A DNA stretch of 64,000 bases. Origin: CBDCCV01 sp965215025. Its GTDB lineage: Bacteria; Bacteroidota; Rhodothermia; Rhodothermales; Salinibacteraceae. The stretch is from NCBI GenBank assembly GCA_965215025.1, contig CBDCCV010000001.1, positions 992,001-1,056,000 of the forward strand. Direction: 5' to 3'. This document shows positions 1 to 10,904 of this stretch, piece by piece; position 1 is the first letter of the stretch; every line of letters starts with the position of its first letter. The notes below the pieces were generated by a model. That model saw nothing but the letters and a program-made list of their open reading frames with translations, did not search any database and was not told the origin of the DNA. The position numbers and the translations under genes were made by a program.

Positions 1-1
1 G

Positions 2-409
2 ATCGACCCGGAGACGGTGGACCAGTTCGGCATTCCCGTCTTGCGCTTCAACGTGACCTGGAGCGACGAGGAGCTGCTCCAGGTCAAGCACATGCAGGAG
101 ACCGCGCGCGAGATCATCGAAGCGGCCGGCGGGCGCCCGCTCGGCTCGATGCCCACGAAGGAGGAGGGCTACGGCATCCTCACGCCGGGGCGCATCATCC
201 ACGAGGTGGGCACCACGCGCATGGGCGACGACCCCGAGACCTCCGTCACGAACGCCTTCGGCCAGCTCCACGACGCCCCTAACGTCTTCGTCGTGGACGG
301 CGGCCCGTTCGTCTCGCAGCCGCACAAGAACCCGACGTGGACGATCCTGGCGCTCTCTTGGCGCGCCTCGGAGCACCTCGCCCAAGAGCGCCGGCGCAGC
401 AACCTGTAA
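2..409 (+). CDS. GMC-family oxidoreductase, C-terminal fragment (5' end outside window)
   Basis: The reading frame is open from the first bases, so only the last ~136 residues are visible. They match the C-terminal domain of FAD-dependent GMC dehydrogenases. The catalytic-site block HEVGTTRMG is present, followed by NVFVVDGGPFVSQPHKNP with the second active-site His/Asn pair and a terminal helix (ILALSWRASEHL). This form of the block is typical of gluconate 2-dehydrogenase/sugar dehydrogenase GMC subunits, which oxidise sugar hydroxyls and pass electrons to a cytochrome or quinone. The next gene encodes the matching subunit 3, which supports that assignment. The substrate cannot be deduced, and the FAD-binding N-terminus is not in the window. 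Confidence 0.9.
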   Translation: MDPETVDQFGIPVLRFNVTWSDEELLQVKHMQETAREIIEAAGGRPLGSMPTKEEGYGILTPGRIIHEVGTTRMGDDPETSVTNAFGQLHDAPNVFVVDGGPFVSQPHKNPTWTILALSWRASEHLAQERRRSNL

Positions 410-447
410 TCCGCCCCTCGCCCTTCACCCTTCGCTACCCGCCTTCC

Positions 448-1110
448 ATGAGCGACCTCAGCCGCCGCGACGCCCTCAAGCTCCTGGGCGTGCTCGCCAC
501 CGTGCCGACGCTCAGCCTCGCCGGCTGCACGGGCGAGGACGCCGCCGAGGTGCGCGAGCGCGCCGCCGCTCAAGACGCAGGCGACGACTACCTCACCGGC
601 ACGACGCGCCCCGGCGCCGACTACGAGCGCCGCTTCTTTACCGATCACGAGTACGAGACGGTCCACGTCCTGGCCGACCTCGTCATCCCGGCCGACGAGC
701 GCTCCGGCAGCGCCACCGACGCGGGCGTGCCCGCCTTCATCGACTTCGTCATGACGGACGAACTCCTCGGCGGGCCGCAGCGGATGCGCGAGCGGCAGAC
801 GGCCCTGCGCGGCGGGCTGGCCTGGCTCGACCACCAGAGCCACACGCGCTTCGACGCGGCCTTCCTCGACGCCACAAACGCCCAGCGCCGCACGCTCCTC
901 GACGCCATCGCGTACCCCGACGAGGCCGAGCCGGCGATGCGGCCGGGCGTGGTCTTCTTCAACACCTTCCGCGACCTGGTGGCCTCGGGCTTTTTTTCGA
1001 GCAAGATGGGCGTGGCGGACGTGCAGTACATCGGCAACCGGGCCGTGGCGCGGTGGAGGGGCTGCCCCGAAGAGGTGCTCGACCACATCGGCGTCTCGCA
1101 GCAGGCGTAA
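448..1110 (+). CDS. Gluconate 2-dehydrogenase subunit 3-like lipoprotein
   Basis: 220 aa. Starts at ATG 448, 38 bp after the GMC gene, so the two probably form one transcript. The N-terminus has a twin-arginine-like SRRDALKLLG followed by a hydrophobic run and a lipobox (SLAGC near residue 22), which predicts export and lipid anchoring. The body (DHEYETVHVLADLVIPADE, then FIDFVM and FFNTFRDLVASGFFSS) is characteristic of the gluconate 2-dehydrogenase subunit 3 family, which partners GMC subunits in the periplasm. An earlier in-frame start at 337 would overlap the GMC gene and would bury the signal peptide, so it was rejected. A short C-rich leader precedes the ATG. Confidence 0.88.
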   Translation: MSDLSRRDALKLLGVLATVPTLSLAGCTGEDAAEVRERAAAQDAGDDYLTGTTRPGADYERRFFTDHEYETVHVLADLVIPADERSGSATDAGVPAFIDFVMTDELLGGPQRMRERQTALRGGLAWLDHQSHTRFDAAFLDATNAQRRTLLDAIAYPDEAEPAMRPGVVFFNTFRDLVASGFFSSKMGVADVQYIGNRAVARWRGCPEEVLDHIGVSQQA

Positions 1111-1187
1111 CGGGCGGGTGTAGCCGGCAGAGCTGCCCGCGAGGGTGCGCGCGTCCCTGGCGGCAAGAACCATTGGGAGGTAGAAGC

Positions 1188-1223
1188 GTTGCTTCAAAAC
1201 GCAACCGAAACGGTGACATATCA
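1188..1223. promoter_or_regulatory. Candidate autoregulatory operator of vapBC
   Basis: Two small dyads lie just before the antitoxin start: GTTGC at 1188-1192 paired with GCAAC at 1201-1205, and TGACATATCA at 1214-1223 (TGA/TCA ends). Ribbon-helix-helix antitoxins usually bind such short inverted repeats in their own promoter. Position and symmetry are visible; binding is inferred. Confidence 0.3.
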
Positions 1224-1234
1224 GAGAGACCGCC

Positions 1235-1534
1235 ATGTCTGCCTTCACCATCAAGGGCCTTCCCGATGACGTGCTTGGGCGGCTGCGCGCGCTAGCCGAA
1301 AAGGAGCGCCGCAGCATGAACCAGCAAGCCATCGTGCTCTTGGAAGAGGCGCTGGCCGAGCGGCGGCCCAGCTTCAGTGAGGCGCACGCGGCGTTTGTCG
1401 AGAAGCACGGCCCGTCCCCGCTACGCGAAGAGGACTTCGCCGGGCTGCGCAGCAAAGACACAGGGCGCCCGCCGCCCTTTGGTGAAGACGCCGAAGGTCC
1501 TGAAACTGACAGCGCACCCGGCGCCGAGGGCTGA
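1235..1534 (+). CDS. vapB: VapB/FitA-type ribbon-helix-helix antitoxin
   Basis: 99 aa. The first ~45 residues (FTIKGLPDDVLGRLRALAEK, then RSMNQQAIVLLEEAL) form a beta strand and two helices of the Arc/FitA ribbon-helix-helix fold, which binds the operon's own operator. The Ser/Pro/Gly-rich tail after residue ~50 should neutralise the toxin. It is immediately upstream of a PIN-domain toxin and overlaps it by one base (TGATG at 1532-1536), the usual coupling of toxin-antitoxin genes. It is longer than many FitA proteins because of its acidic C-terminus (DAEGPETDSAPGAEG). Confidence 0.85.
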   Translation: MSAFTIKGLPDDVLGRLRALAEKERRSMNQQAIVLLEEALAERRPSFSEAHAAFVEKHGPSPLREEDFAGLRSKDTGRPPPFGEDAEGPETDSAPGAEG

Positions 1535-1953
1535 TGCTGCGCTACCTCCTGGACACGAACATCGTATCCGAGCCGGCCAAACCGCACCCTGATGTGACGG
1601 TTCAGAAGCGCTACGACACGCACAGGCGTGAGGCCGCGATCTCAAGCGTCGTGTGGCAGGAGCTGGTCTACGGCGCGGAGCGGATTCCGCAGGGACGGAA
1701 GCGCGATTTCTTAAAGCGCTACCTCACCGGCGTCGTGCGCGCGGCCCTGCCGATCCTGCCCCTCGACGCGGAGGCAGCGGCGTGGCTGGGCCGCAAGCGT
1801 GCGCGCTTAGAGAGCGGAGGCCGGACGCCTCCGCTCAGCGACGCCATGATCGCGGCGACGGCAGCCACGCGCGGCGTCATCCTCGTCACGCGCAACACGG
1901 CGGACTTCGGCGGCTTCGAGGGGCTGCACGTGGAGAACTGGTTTGGCGAGTGA
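1534..1953 (+). CDS. vapC: VapC/FitB-type PIN-domain ribonuclease toxin
   Basis: 139 aa PIN domain. Acidic active-site residues are all present: D7 (LLDTN), E43 (WQELVYG), D103 (LSDAMIAATA) and D124 (TRNTADF). This predicts a Mg2+-dependent RNase that cleaves tRNA or other structured RNA when released from its antitoxin. The ATG overlaps the antitoxin stop codon by one base, so translation is coupled. The protein is full length and all four acidic positions are intact, so the toxin is probably functional. The RNA target cannot be read from sequence. Confidence 0.9.
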   Translation: MLRYLLDTNIVSEPAKPHPDVTVQKRYDTHRREAAISSVVWQELVYGAERIPQGRKRDFLKRYLTGVVRAALPILPLDAEAAAWLGRKRARLESGGRTPPLSDAMIAATAATRGVILVTRNTADFGGFEGLHVENWFGE

Positions 1954-2158
1954 ACGCGAAGGCGCTGGAATCTTCAGACAGCTGGGCGCGCTTAACGCGC
2001 AAAGCACAGAGCCTCTTCCATCCCTTCCTTGCCGCAGTGACGCGCGATGCCCCGTGCGCACCGGGAAGCTTGCCGGCGCCAGCCTGCCCCCTGCCATCTG
2101 GCGAGCCTTGAAGGAGAGCAGGTCCTCAGCGTAGCGCGCCGCCGTCGGCGCCCCGCCG
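1954..2158. other. Intergenic gap after vapC, no gene seen
   Basis: About 205 bp between convergent genes. The only structure noted is a short GCGCG-cttaa-CGCGC hairpin at 1986-2000, which could assist termination after vapC. No convincing coding sequence is present. Confidence 0.4.
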
Positions 2159-3100
2159 CTACTCCTCGGCCCGGTCGATCTCGAAGGTCTGCCCCGGCAG
2201 GTAGATGTCGAGCGCAAGGCCCTCGGCCCCTAAGAGCGTAACGGCGCGTCCGGCGTGCTGCGAGCGTTGCGTGCGGACGGCCTCTGCCCCGCCGCGCACG
2301 CGGTAAACGAGCACCTGCCAGTGGCCGACGACCTCGGCCTGCGCGCCGTCGATGAGCAGCGCCGTGGACTCGTCAACACCGAGGCCCGTCAGCTCCGGGT
2401 GCTCCAGGAGGGCCGTGAGGATGCGGTTGTGGCGGCTGCGGTAGAGGAAGTGCTGATCGATGATGGCCGTCTTCAAAAGGCCCAGCCCCTGGCGGATCTC
2501 GGCGTTGCCGGCCTCGATGGTCCGGAACGTTTCGTAATAGTCCTCGCGCTGGAGGGCCGTCCCCGTGAGCATCTTCTCGCTCATCACTGCGGCGCCGGCG
2601 CTCGTCCCGGCGATGACCGCCCGGCTGAGGTAGGCGTCCCGGATGGCCTGCCGCAGCACGGGCCACGCCTCTACCACGTCCATGAAGTCGCGCTGGTCGC
2701 CGCCTGTGATGTAGATCAGCCGCGCCGCGCGCACGGAGTCGAGCCGCGCCGGGTCCGGCTCGGCGCCTCTGGAGAAGTCGAAGCCGCGCACCTCCCGCGT
2801 CCCGCCGCCGATGAGATCTTCGCGCGCGGCCTGGATCGCCGCCCCCGGCTCGGAGCTGGCCATCGGGAGGACCGCGGCGTACCCGCCCTCGTCCAAGCCC
2901 GCCTCTTCCACGAGGCGCTCCATCATCTCCGGCGGGCGGCTCCCCCCGCCGATGACGAACAGCTTGCCCGCCGTGCCAGGGTTGCCCGGCTCGTAGGCCG
3001 GCTCCCCGGCGCCTGCCGCCGCGCCGTCGCTGCACGCGGCGCCGAAGGCGAGCGCGCACGCGATGAGGAAGACCGCCAGTGCGCCGCGTAGAATGCTCAT
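2159..3100 (-). CDS. Cyanophycinase-like S51 peptidase, predicted lipoprotein
   Basis: 313 aa from ATG 3100. A signal peptide ends in a lipobox (ALAFGAACSDG), so the enzyme should be anchored outside the cytoplasmic membrane. Motifs of peptidase family S51/cyanophycinase follow: KLFVIGGGSRPPE, the IYITGGDQRDFMD block, and the nucleophile elbow GTSAGAAVMSE with the catalytic Ser. The C-terminal half carries GLGLLKTAIIDQHF and GLGVDESTAL, also typical. The family cleaves beta-aspartyl-arginine polymers or isoaspartyl dipeptides. No cyanophycin synthetase is visible here. It lies 61 bp downstream of a LacI-type regulator on the same strand, so co-transcription is likely. Confidence 0.85.
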   Translation of the reverse strand: MSILRGALAVFLIACALAFGAACSDGAAAGAGEPAYEPGNPGTAGKLFVIGGGSRPPEMMERLVEEAGLDEGGYAAVLPMASSEPGAAIQAAREDLIGGGTREVRGFDFSRGAEPDPARLDSVRAARLIYITGGDQRDFMDVVEAWPVLRQAIRDAYLSRAVIAGTSAGAAVMSEKMLTGTALQREDYYETFRTIEAGNAEIRQGLGLLKTAIIDQHFLYRSRHNRILTALLEHPELTGLGVDESTALLIDGAQAEVVGHWQVLVYRVRGGAEAVRTQRSQHAGRAVTLLGAEGLALDIYLPGQTFEIDRAEE

Positions 3101-3161
3101 GAGCCGTAGCCGGGGTTTGGTGGGAGGATTTCGTTCGCGTTTGCCCGTTTTCCAGCGCGCG

Positions 3162-4181
3162 TCACCCATTGGCCCCGCAGCTTTGGCGCACGACCAGCTC
3201 CGCCTCCAGCGTGACGTGCTCCTCGGCGGCGGATGTCCCTTCGATCTGATCGAGGAGAAGGTCGGCGGCGCGGGCGCCTTTCTCGTAGATAGGCTGGCGG
3301 ACGGTGGTGAGCGGCGGCACGGTGTAGCGCGCCAGTGGCAGGTCGTCAAAGCCGACGACGGCGAGGCGCTGCGGCACGGCGATGCCGGCCCGGTGCAGCG
3401 CCGAGAGCGCGCCCACGGCCATCGTGTCGCTCGCGCAGAAGACGGCCGAGGGCGCCAGGCCGCGCTCGATCCACGCCTGCATGATCTCGAAGCCGCTCGC
3501 GCCGGAGTAGTCGCCCACGGCCGTCCACGGGGCTTCGTCGGAGAGGCCGGCCTCCTGGAGTGCCCGACGATAGCCGTCGCGCCGGTCCACGGACTCCTGC
3601 ATGTCGAGGCAGCCGAGGATGGCGGCGATGCGCGTGTGGCCGAGCGCGAGCAGGTGCCGCACGGCGGCGTACGCCCCCGCGAAGTTGTCCACGTCCACAG
3701 AGGGCCACGCGGGCCGCTCGGGGTCGTGCCCGATAAGGGCGACGGGCACGTCGCGCGCCGCTACCGCGTCGGCCACGCGTTCGGTGACCTCCTGCGTGAC
3801 GAGGACGTAGCCGTCGAAGCGCTGGTCGTTCAAGATGCGCCGGTCCACGCGCGCGCCGGGCCGGGTGGAGACCATCGAGAGCGAGACGAGGTACCCGCGC
3901 TCGATGCAGCGCTCGAAAAGGCCCGAGTGCAAGAGCGGCCAGAAGCTGTTTGCCAGGGCGTTCCCGCTCCGGCGCGGGGTCAGGACGCCGATCTCAAAGG
4001 TGCGGTCTGTAGCCAAGCTGCGGGCGACGGAGCTGGGGCGGTAGTCGTACTTCTCGATCACGCGCATCACGCGCTGGCGCGCCTCGCGGCTCACGTTGGG
4101 GTGATCGTTGAGCACGCGCGAGACGACCGAGCGCGACACGTAGGCCAGCTCGGCTACCTTGTCAATCGTCATCTTCTTCAT
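3162..4181 (-). CDS. LacI-family transcriptional regulator
   Basis: 339 aa from ATG 4181 (MKKMTIDKVAELAYVSRS). The N-terminal helix-turn-helix and hinge helix (SVVSRVLNDHPNVS, then YDYRPSSVARSLAT) are classic LacI/PurR. The rest is a periplasmic-binding-protein-like effector domain with PSAVFCASDTMAVGAL and VGFDDLPLARYTVPPLTTV. It should be a cytoplasmic repressor responding to a sugar or similar ligand. Its nearest partner is the cyanophycinase-like gene just downstream. A longer start at 4274 adds 31 basic residues without family similarity and was not used. The effector is unknown. Confidence 0.92.
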   Translation of the reverse strand: MKKMTIDKVAELAYVSRSVVSRVLNDHPNVSREARQRVMRVIEKYDYRPSSVARSLATDRTFEIGVLTPRRSGNALANSFWPLLHSGLFERCIERGYLVSLSMVSTRPGARVDRRILNDQRFDGYVLVTQEVTERVADAVAARDVPVALIGHDPERPAWPSVDVDNFAGAYAAVRHLLALGHTRIAAILGCLDMQESVDRRDGYRRALQEAGLSDEAPWTAVGDYSGASGFEIMQAWIERGLAPSAVFCASDTMAVGALSALHRAGIAVPQRLAVVGFDDLPLARYTVPPLTTVRQPIYEKGARAADLLLDQIEGTSAAEEHVTLEAELVVRQSCGANG

Positions 4182-4306
4182 GGCCCGATCCGGAATGCTG
4201 TTCAGTGCAGAAGTAAGGATCGCCCTTTGCCGCCGGCAGCGCCGCTCTGCCACGCGGTTGCTGCCCCAGCTCAAGTTGTGAGGTAGGGCGCTAAGTTCGC
4301 CTCCTC

Positions 4307-4360
4307 GTCATCCTGAGTCCCCCGCTGAGCGGGGTGAACTCTGCCGGGACGAAGGATGAC
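4307..4360. repeat. GTCATCCTGA-type hairpin repeat
   Basis: Outer arms GTCATCCT (4307-4314) and AGGATGAC (4353-4360) are perfect inverted repeats. Inside them CCCCGCT (4320-4326) and AGCGGGG (4328-4334) form a second perfect stem. A relative starting with the same ten bases lies at 45597. This word is a commonly dispersed intergenic repeat in diverse bacterial genomes. The MITE-like element begins at the very next base. Confidence 0.7.
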
Positions 4361-4508
4361 ATAGGACTTACGCAGTTGAAACAACGATGGCATCAAGACC
4401 CCCCCTTTGAAGGGGGCCAGGGGGATGTAGCGAGGGATGACGCCAATCCTGACATCCCCCTTGATCCCCCTTCAAAGGGGAAAACGGAGGCAACTGCGTA
4501 AGTCCTAT
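4361..4508. mobile_element. MITE-like element with 18-bp terminal inverted repeats
   Basis: The ends ATAGGACTTACGCAGTTG (4361-4378) and CAACTGCGTAAGTCCTAT (4491-4508) are exact reverse complements, flanked on both sides by GAC, a possible 3-bp target duplication. The interior is also self-complementary: CCCCCTTTGAAGGGGG with GGGGGATGT on the left pairs with ACATCCCCC and CCCCCTTCAAAGGGG on the right, so the whole 148 bp can fold into one long hairpin. No transposase is encoded. This fits a non-autonomous derivative of a DDE insertion sequence. The remaining bases of the 4182-4537 gap hold nothing else recognisable. Confidence 0.75.
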
Positions 4509-4537
4509 GACAATCGGGTAGGTCATAGCTCAGGTTC

Positions 4538-6043
<1,506 letters not shown>

Positions 6044-6047
6044 GGGG

Positions 6048-6145
6048 GTTGAGAGAGAGGGGGAGTGGGGGAAAGGGAGAACGGGGAAGTGGGAGAATGG
6101 GCGGATGAGGGCGGCGCGTTCCCTTTCTCCCTCTCGCCTATTCTC
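6048..6145. repeat. Purine/pyrimidine tract element before accC
   Basis: On the plus strand a run of G/A (GGGGGAAAGGGAGAACGGG around 6068-6086) is followed by a centre and then a C/T run (TTCCCTTTCTCCCTCTC around 6119-6135) roughly complementary to it. It ends 5 bp from the accC start codon, so accC has a C/T-rich leader instead of a Shine-Dalgarno sequence. Confidence 0.6.
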
Positions 6146-6308
6146 AAGCCGTGGCATGATCTGTGCGCCTCGTCAGTATAACGGATAAAAGGTGGAAATG
6201 CGGCGGATGCGGCAGGTTCGTCTCATTGTCGGCGTCTGCCACGGCGCGTTTCCGCCTGCAAAATCGTCAGCTTTCGCTCCGTGCTACAACGGGAGTGCCC
6301 CCAACGCC

Positions 6309-7292
6309 ATGCCTCAAACGAAAGAATACTACGAGATTCTGGGCGTGAGCGAGGACGCCAGCGCCGCTGCCATCAAAAAGGCGTACCGCAAGCTCGCCCG
6401 CCAGTACCACCCGGACCGCAACCCCGACGACGCCGCTGCCGAGGAGCGCTTCAAGGAGGTCCAGGAAGCGCACGAGGTCCTCTCCGATCCTGAGAAGCGC
6501 AAGCAGTACGACGCGCGCCGCAAAAACCCGTTCGGCGCAGGCTTTGGCGGCGGGTCGGGCGCGGGCAACGGCCGCTTCTACCGCGACGCCGATGGCACGT
6601 ACGTCCGCTTCGACCAGGGCGAGCGCGGCGGCGCGGATGCGTTCGGGGGCACGGATGCGTTCGGCGGGGTCGGCGGCGGCGTGGGCGATTTCTTTAGCCG
6701 CTTTTTCGGCGGCGAGGCCGGCGGCGAGGCCGGCGGCGAGGCCGGCGGCGGGGCGGCACGCGCGGGCCGCTCGGCATCGACCGGGCGCGACGTGGAGACG
6801 ACGCTGCGCGTCTCGTTCGAGCAGGCGCTGGAGGGCGGCAAGACGGAGGTGAAGCTGCCCGACGGCGAGCGCCTGCGCCTGCGCGTGCCCAAGGGCGTGC
6901 GCTCGGGCTTCAAAATCCGCCTGCGGGGGCGCGGACGGCCCGGCGGGCTGCGCGGCGAACGCGGCGACCTGTACGTGACCTTCGACGTGGCCGAGCACCC
7001 GCGCTTCCGCCGCCAGGGCGACGACCTCTACGTTACGGAAACCGTCGGCGCGCTCGAGGCTACGCTTGGAGTCACGCGGCGCATCACCACGGCCTACGGC
7101 AAGCGGATCAAGCTGCGCATCGCGCCGGGCACGCAGCCGGGCGAGAAGCTGCGGCTCAGAGGCCAGGGCGTCCAAACCGAAAACGGCACGGGCGACCTCT
7201 ATGTCGAGATCGCCGTAGCCATCCCCAAGGACCTGACCGAGGAGCAGCAGACCCTGTTGCGCGAGGCCGCCGAACGCGCCGGGCTGCTCTGA
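6309..7292 (+). CDS. DnaJ/CbpA-type co-chaperone
   Basis: 327 aa from ATG 6309. The J domain spans residues ~5-70 with the HPD tripeptide at 34-36 (YHPDRN), which stimulates DnaK ATPase. A Gly/Phe-rich linker follows, including a three-fold GGEA repeat encoded by tandem 12-bp units near 6715-6750. The C-terminal substrate-binding domain is present (RDVETTLRVSFEQALEGG, then GDLYVTFDV and GDLYVEIAVAIPKDL). No CxxCxGxG zinc repeats are present, so this is a class II/CbpA-type J protein. Starts further upstream would add a Cys/Arg-rich stretch with no family match. Confidence 0.93.
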   Translation: MPQTKEYYEILGVSEDASAAAIKKAYRKLARQYHPDRNPDDAAAEERFKEVQEAHEVLSDPEKRKQYDARRKNPFGAGFGGGSGAGNGRFYRDADGTYVRFDQGERGGADAFGGTDAFGGVGGGVGDFFSRFFGGEAGGEAGGEAGGGAARAGRSASTGRDVETTLRVSFEQALEGGKTEVKLPDGERLRLRVPKGVRSGFKIRLRGRGRPGGLRGERGDLYVTFDVAEHPRFRRQGDDLYVTETVGALEATLGVTRRITTAYGKRIKLRIAPGTQPGEKLRLRGQGVQTENGTGDLYVEIAVAIPKDLTEEQQTLLREAAERAGLL

Positions 7293-7460
7293 AGAAAACG
7301 GCGCACGACTGCTTGATCTTTCTAAACCTTTTCCGAAACGGGGAACCCGCGTGGTGCCGGGTCTATCCAAGGGACATCCCGCGCCGGGTGGCTCACCCAC
7401 CTTTCTTGCCGCCGGGCGCGCTCTTCCGCTCATTACACCCGAGGCCGAACGGACTGCCCC

Positions 7461-8018
7461 ATGAAGAACAAACCCCGCAACGTCTTCCGCATCGACATCG
7501 AACCCGATGATGAGCACCCGGACCGCCACCCCACCCACGGCTGGCAGGTGCGCATCAAACGCCACAACAAGCAGCACACGAAGTACTTCTCGGATAAGAA
7601 GTTCGACGGGCGCGAGAACGCCCTGAAAAAGGCCGTCGCCTACCGCGATGAGCTGCTCAAGGAGCTGCCCGAGCCGCTCGACCCGGTCCAGAAGTCGGCC
7701 GAGGCGCGCTCGAAGACGGGCGTCATCGGCCTCAACTTCTGCCACAAGGACGACGGCAGCGGCACCTTGAAGCCGTACGTGCAGCTGAGCTGGCTCGAAG
7801 AGGACGGCACGCGCCGCAGCGCCGCTTATTCCGTACGCAAGTGGAACCTACGCCGCGCCGTGTGGAAGGCGTGCGCGCGTCTGCATGGCGTCCGCTCCGA
7901 GCAGGGGAACGACGTGGGCGAGGTGAACGACATGTTCCAGACGGCCTACCCGCGCATCATCGAGCAGCACGAGAAGCTCAAGAAGGAAAACCAGATGGAA
8001 GAGCCGACCGAGGCGTAG
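7461..8018 (+). CDS. AP2/ERF-like DNA-binding domain protein (two repeats)
   Basis: 185 aa, acidic/basic and soluble, with no signal. Two stretches resemble the AP2 fold, a three-stranded sheet packed on a helix. The first is GWQVRIKRHNKQHTKYFS followed by a helix ENALKKAVAYRDELLKEL (residues ~27-70). The second is TGVIGLNFCHKDDG with YVQLSWLEEDG and a helix RRAVWKACARLHG (~87-145). A charged C-terminal helix follows. In bacteria and phages AP2 domains are usually fused to HNH homing endonucleases; here no nuclease motif is visible, so it may act as a stand-alone DNA-binding protein. It begins 168 bp after the DnaJ gene. The assignment rests on pattern similarity only. Confidence 0.6.
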   Translation: MKNKPRNVFRIDIEPDDEHPDRHPTHGWQVRIKRHNKQHTKYFSDKKFDGRENALKKAVAYRDELLKELPEPLDPVQKSAEARSKTGVIGLNFCHKDDGSGTLKPYVQLSWLEEDGTRRSAAYSVRKWNLRRAVWKACARLHGVRSEQGNDVGEVNDMFQTAYPRIIEQHEKLKKENQMEEPTEA

Positions 8019-8055
8019 AAGAGCTTTTCCACGCGCTTTGGCCACGCCTCCCGAC

Positions 8056-8847
8056 ATGCCGCCGCAGGAGCATCCGCTCCTGGCCCGGACGCGCCGGGTG
8101 CGTTCTGGCGCGTCCAGCGCGCGGCGGTTTGGGACGGCCCTTGTGCTTCCGCTGCGCGCGGCGGCGTTTCTGATAGGGCGCCCGCGGTTGTGGCCGTTCG
8201 CGCTCGGGCCGGCGCTCGTCAACGTCGGCCTCCTCATCGGGGCCGCCGCGCTGCTCTTCGCCTACGCCGAGGCGCTGCTCGGGCTGCTCTGGGCGAGGCC
8301 GGACGGCGCCGCGCTGCTGCTCATCTGGCAGCTTGCCTACGCGCTGACGCTCGTTGTGGGCGTGGGACTGAGCTACGCGCTCGTGCTGCTCTTGGGCGGC
8401 GTCCTGGCCAGCCCGTTCAACGACGCCCTCTCCGCCCGCACCGAGGCGGCCCTCACCGGACGCCCGCCGCAGACGTACGACGAGCCGCTCGTGCGCGGCG
8501 TGCTTCGCTCGGTCGGCTCGACGGCGTTTATCACGCTCGTCTACGGCGCGCTCCTCGTGCCGGTGCTGCTCCTGAACCTCGTGCCTGGCTTGGGCAGCGT
8601 GGCGGCTACGCTTCTGGGCGGGGCGCTCTCGGCCTTCTTCCTCGCGCTCGAATACGCCGACGTGACGTTCCAGCGCCACGGCGTCCGCCTCCGGCAGAAG
8701 CTGCGCTTCCTGCGCGGCGACATTGCACTCGCCGGCGGCTTCGGACTCGGCGTGGGCGCGCTTCTGTGGGTGCCGCTTTTGAACCTGCTGTGCATCCCCG
8801 TGGCCGTCGTGGCCGGGACGACACTCGCGCTGGCGTTAGAAGAGTAA
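8056..8847 (+). CDS. EI24/CysZ-like integral membrane protein
   Basis: 263 aa from ATG 8056, preferred over an in-frame TTG at 8038. It contains about five hydrophobic segments, including LWPFALGPALVNVGLLIGAA, the block near residues 95-125 (LTLVVGVGLSYALVLLLGG), FITLVYGALLVPVLLLNLV and LWVPLLNLLCIPVAVVAGT. The segment VLASPFNDALSARTE resembles the EI24 family signature. CysZ members take part in sulfate uptake, but many homologues have no assigned role. The gene is convergent with typA, 13 bp away. Confidence 0.75.
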   Translation: MPPQEHPLLARTRRVRSGASSARRFGTALVLPLRAAAFLIGRPRLWPFALGPALVNVGLLIGAAALLFAYAEALLGLLWARPDGAALLLIWQLAYALTLVVGVGLSYALVLLLGGVLASPFNDALSARTEAALTGRPPQTYDEPLVRGVLRSVGSTAFITLVYGALLVPVLLLNLVPGLGSVAATLLGGALSAFFLALEYADVTFQRHGVRLRQKLRFLRGDIALAGGFGLGVGALLWVPLLNLLCIPVAVVAGTTLALALEE

Positions 8848-8860
8848 GCGGCCCATACGC

Positions 8861-10681
<1,821 letters not shown>

Positions 10682-10710
10682 GTGGGGGGCGCTGTACGTT
10701 GGAAAAGCGT

Positions 10711-10734
10711 AGGGACACGCCGCCGGCGTGTCCT
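10711..10734. repeat. GTAGGGACACGCCG palindromic repeat
   Basis: GGACACGCCG (10713-10722) and CGGCGTGTCC (10724-10733) form a perfect 10-bp stem with a one-base centre. It belongs with the palindromes at 11386 and 46825, which share the GTAGGGrCAC-type outer arms. Confidence 0.65.
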
Positions 10735-10904
10735 CGGCGAGGGGGGCGTCCTTGGAAAGGCGAGAGGCCGATGCCTCCATCGCGTGCGGCACCGGGATGT
10801 TCCACGCGCAACGGCCGCAGGGGGCGAAGATTGCGTGCGTTGAATCCTGTGGCGCCGTGCGGCATTTCAAACAAATCGTTAACGCCGTTAACCCGACCGC
10901 CGCT

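Noticed and set aside
169..1623. A 484-codon minus-strand frame spanning the GMC, subunit 3 and vapB genes
   Set aside because: Composition typical of antisense frames; three well-supported genes lie opposite.
2255..4286. Long plus-strand frames across the cyanophycinase and LacI genes
   Set aside because: Both minus-strand proteins carry family motifs; the plus-strand products do not.
6150..6240. Possible tRNA-like sequence near CGTCAGTATAACGGAT
   Set aside because: The string recalls a tRNA D-arm, but no matching acceptor stem, anticodon arm or T-arm (GGTTCGA) is found.
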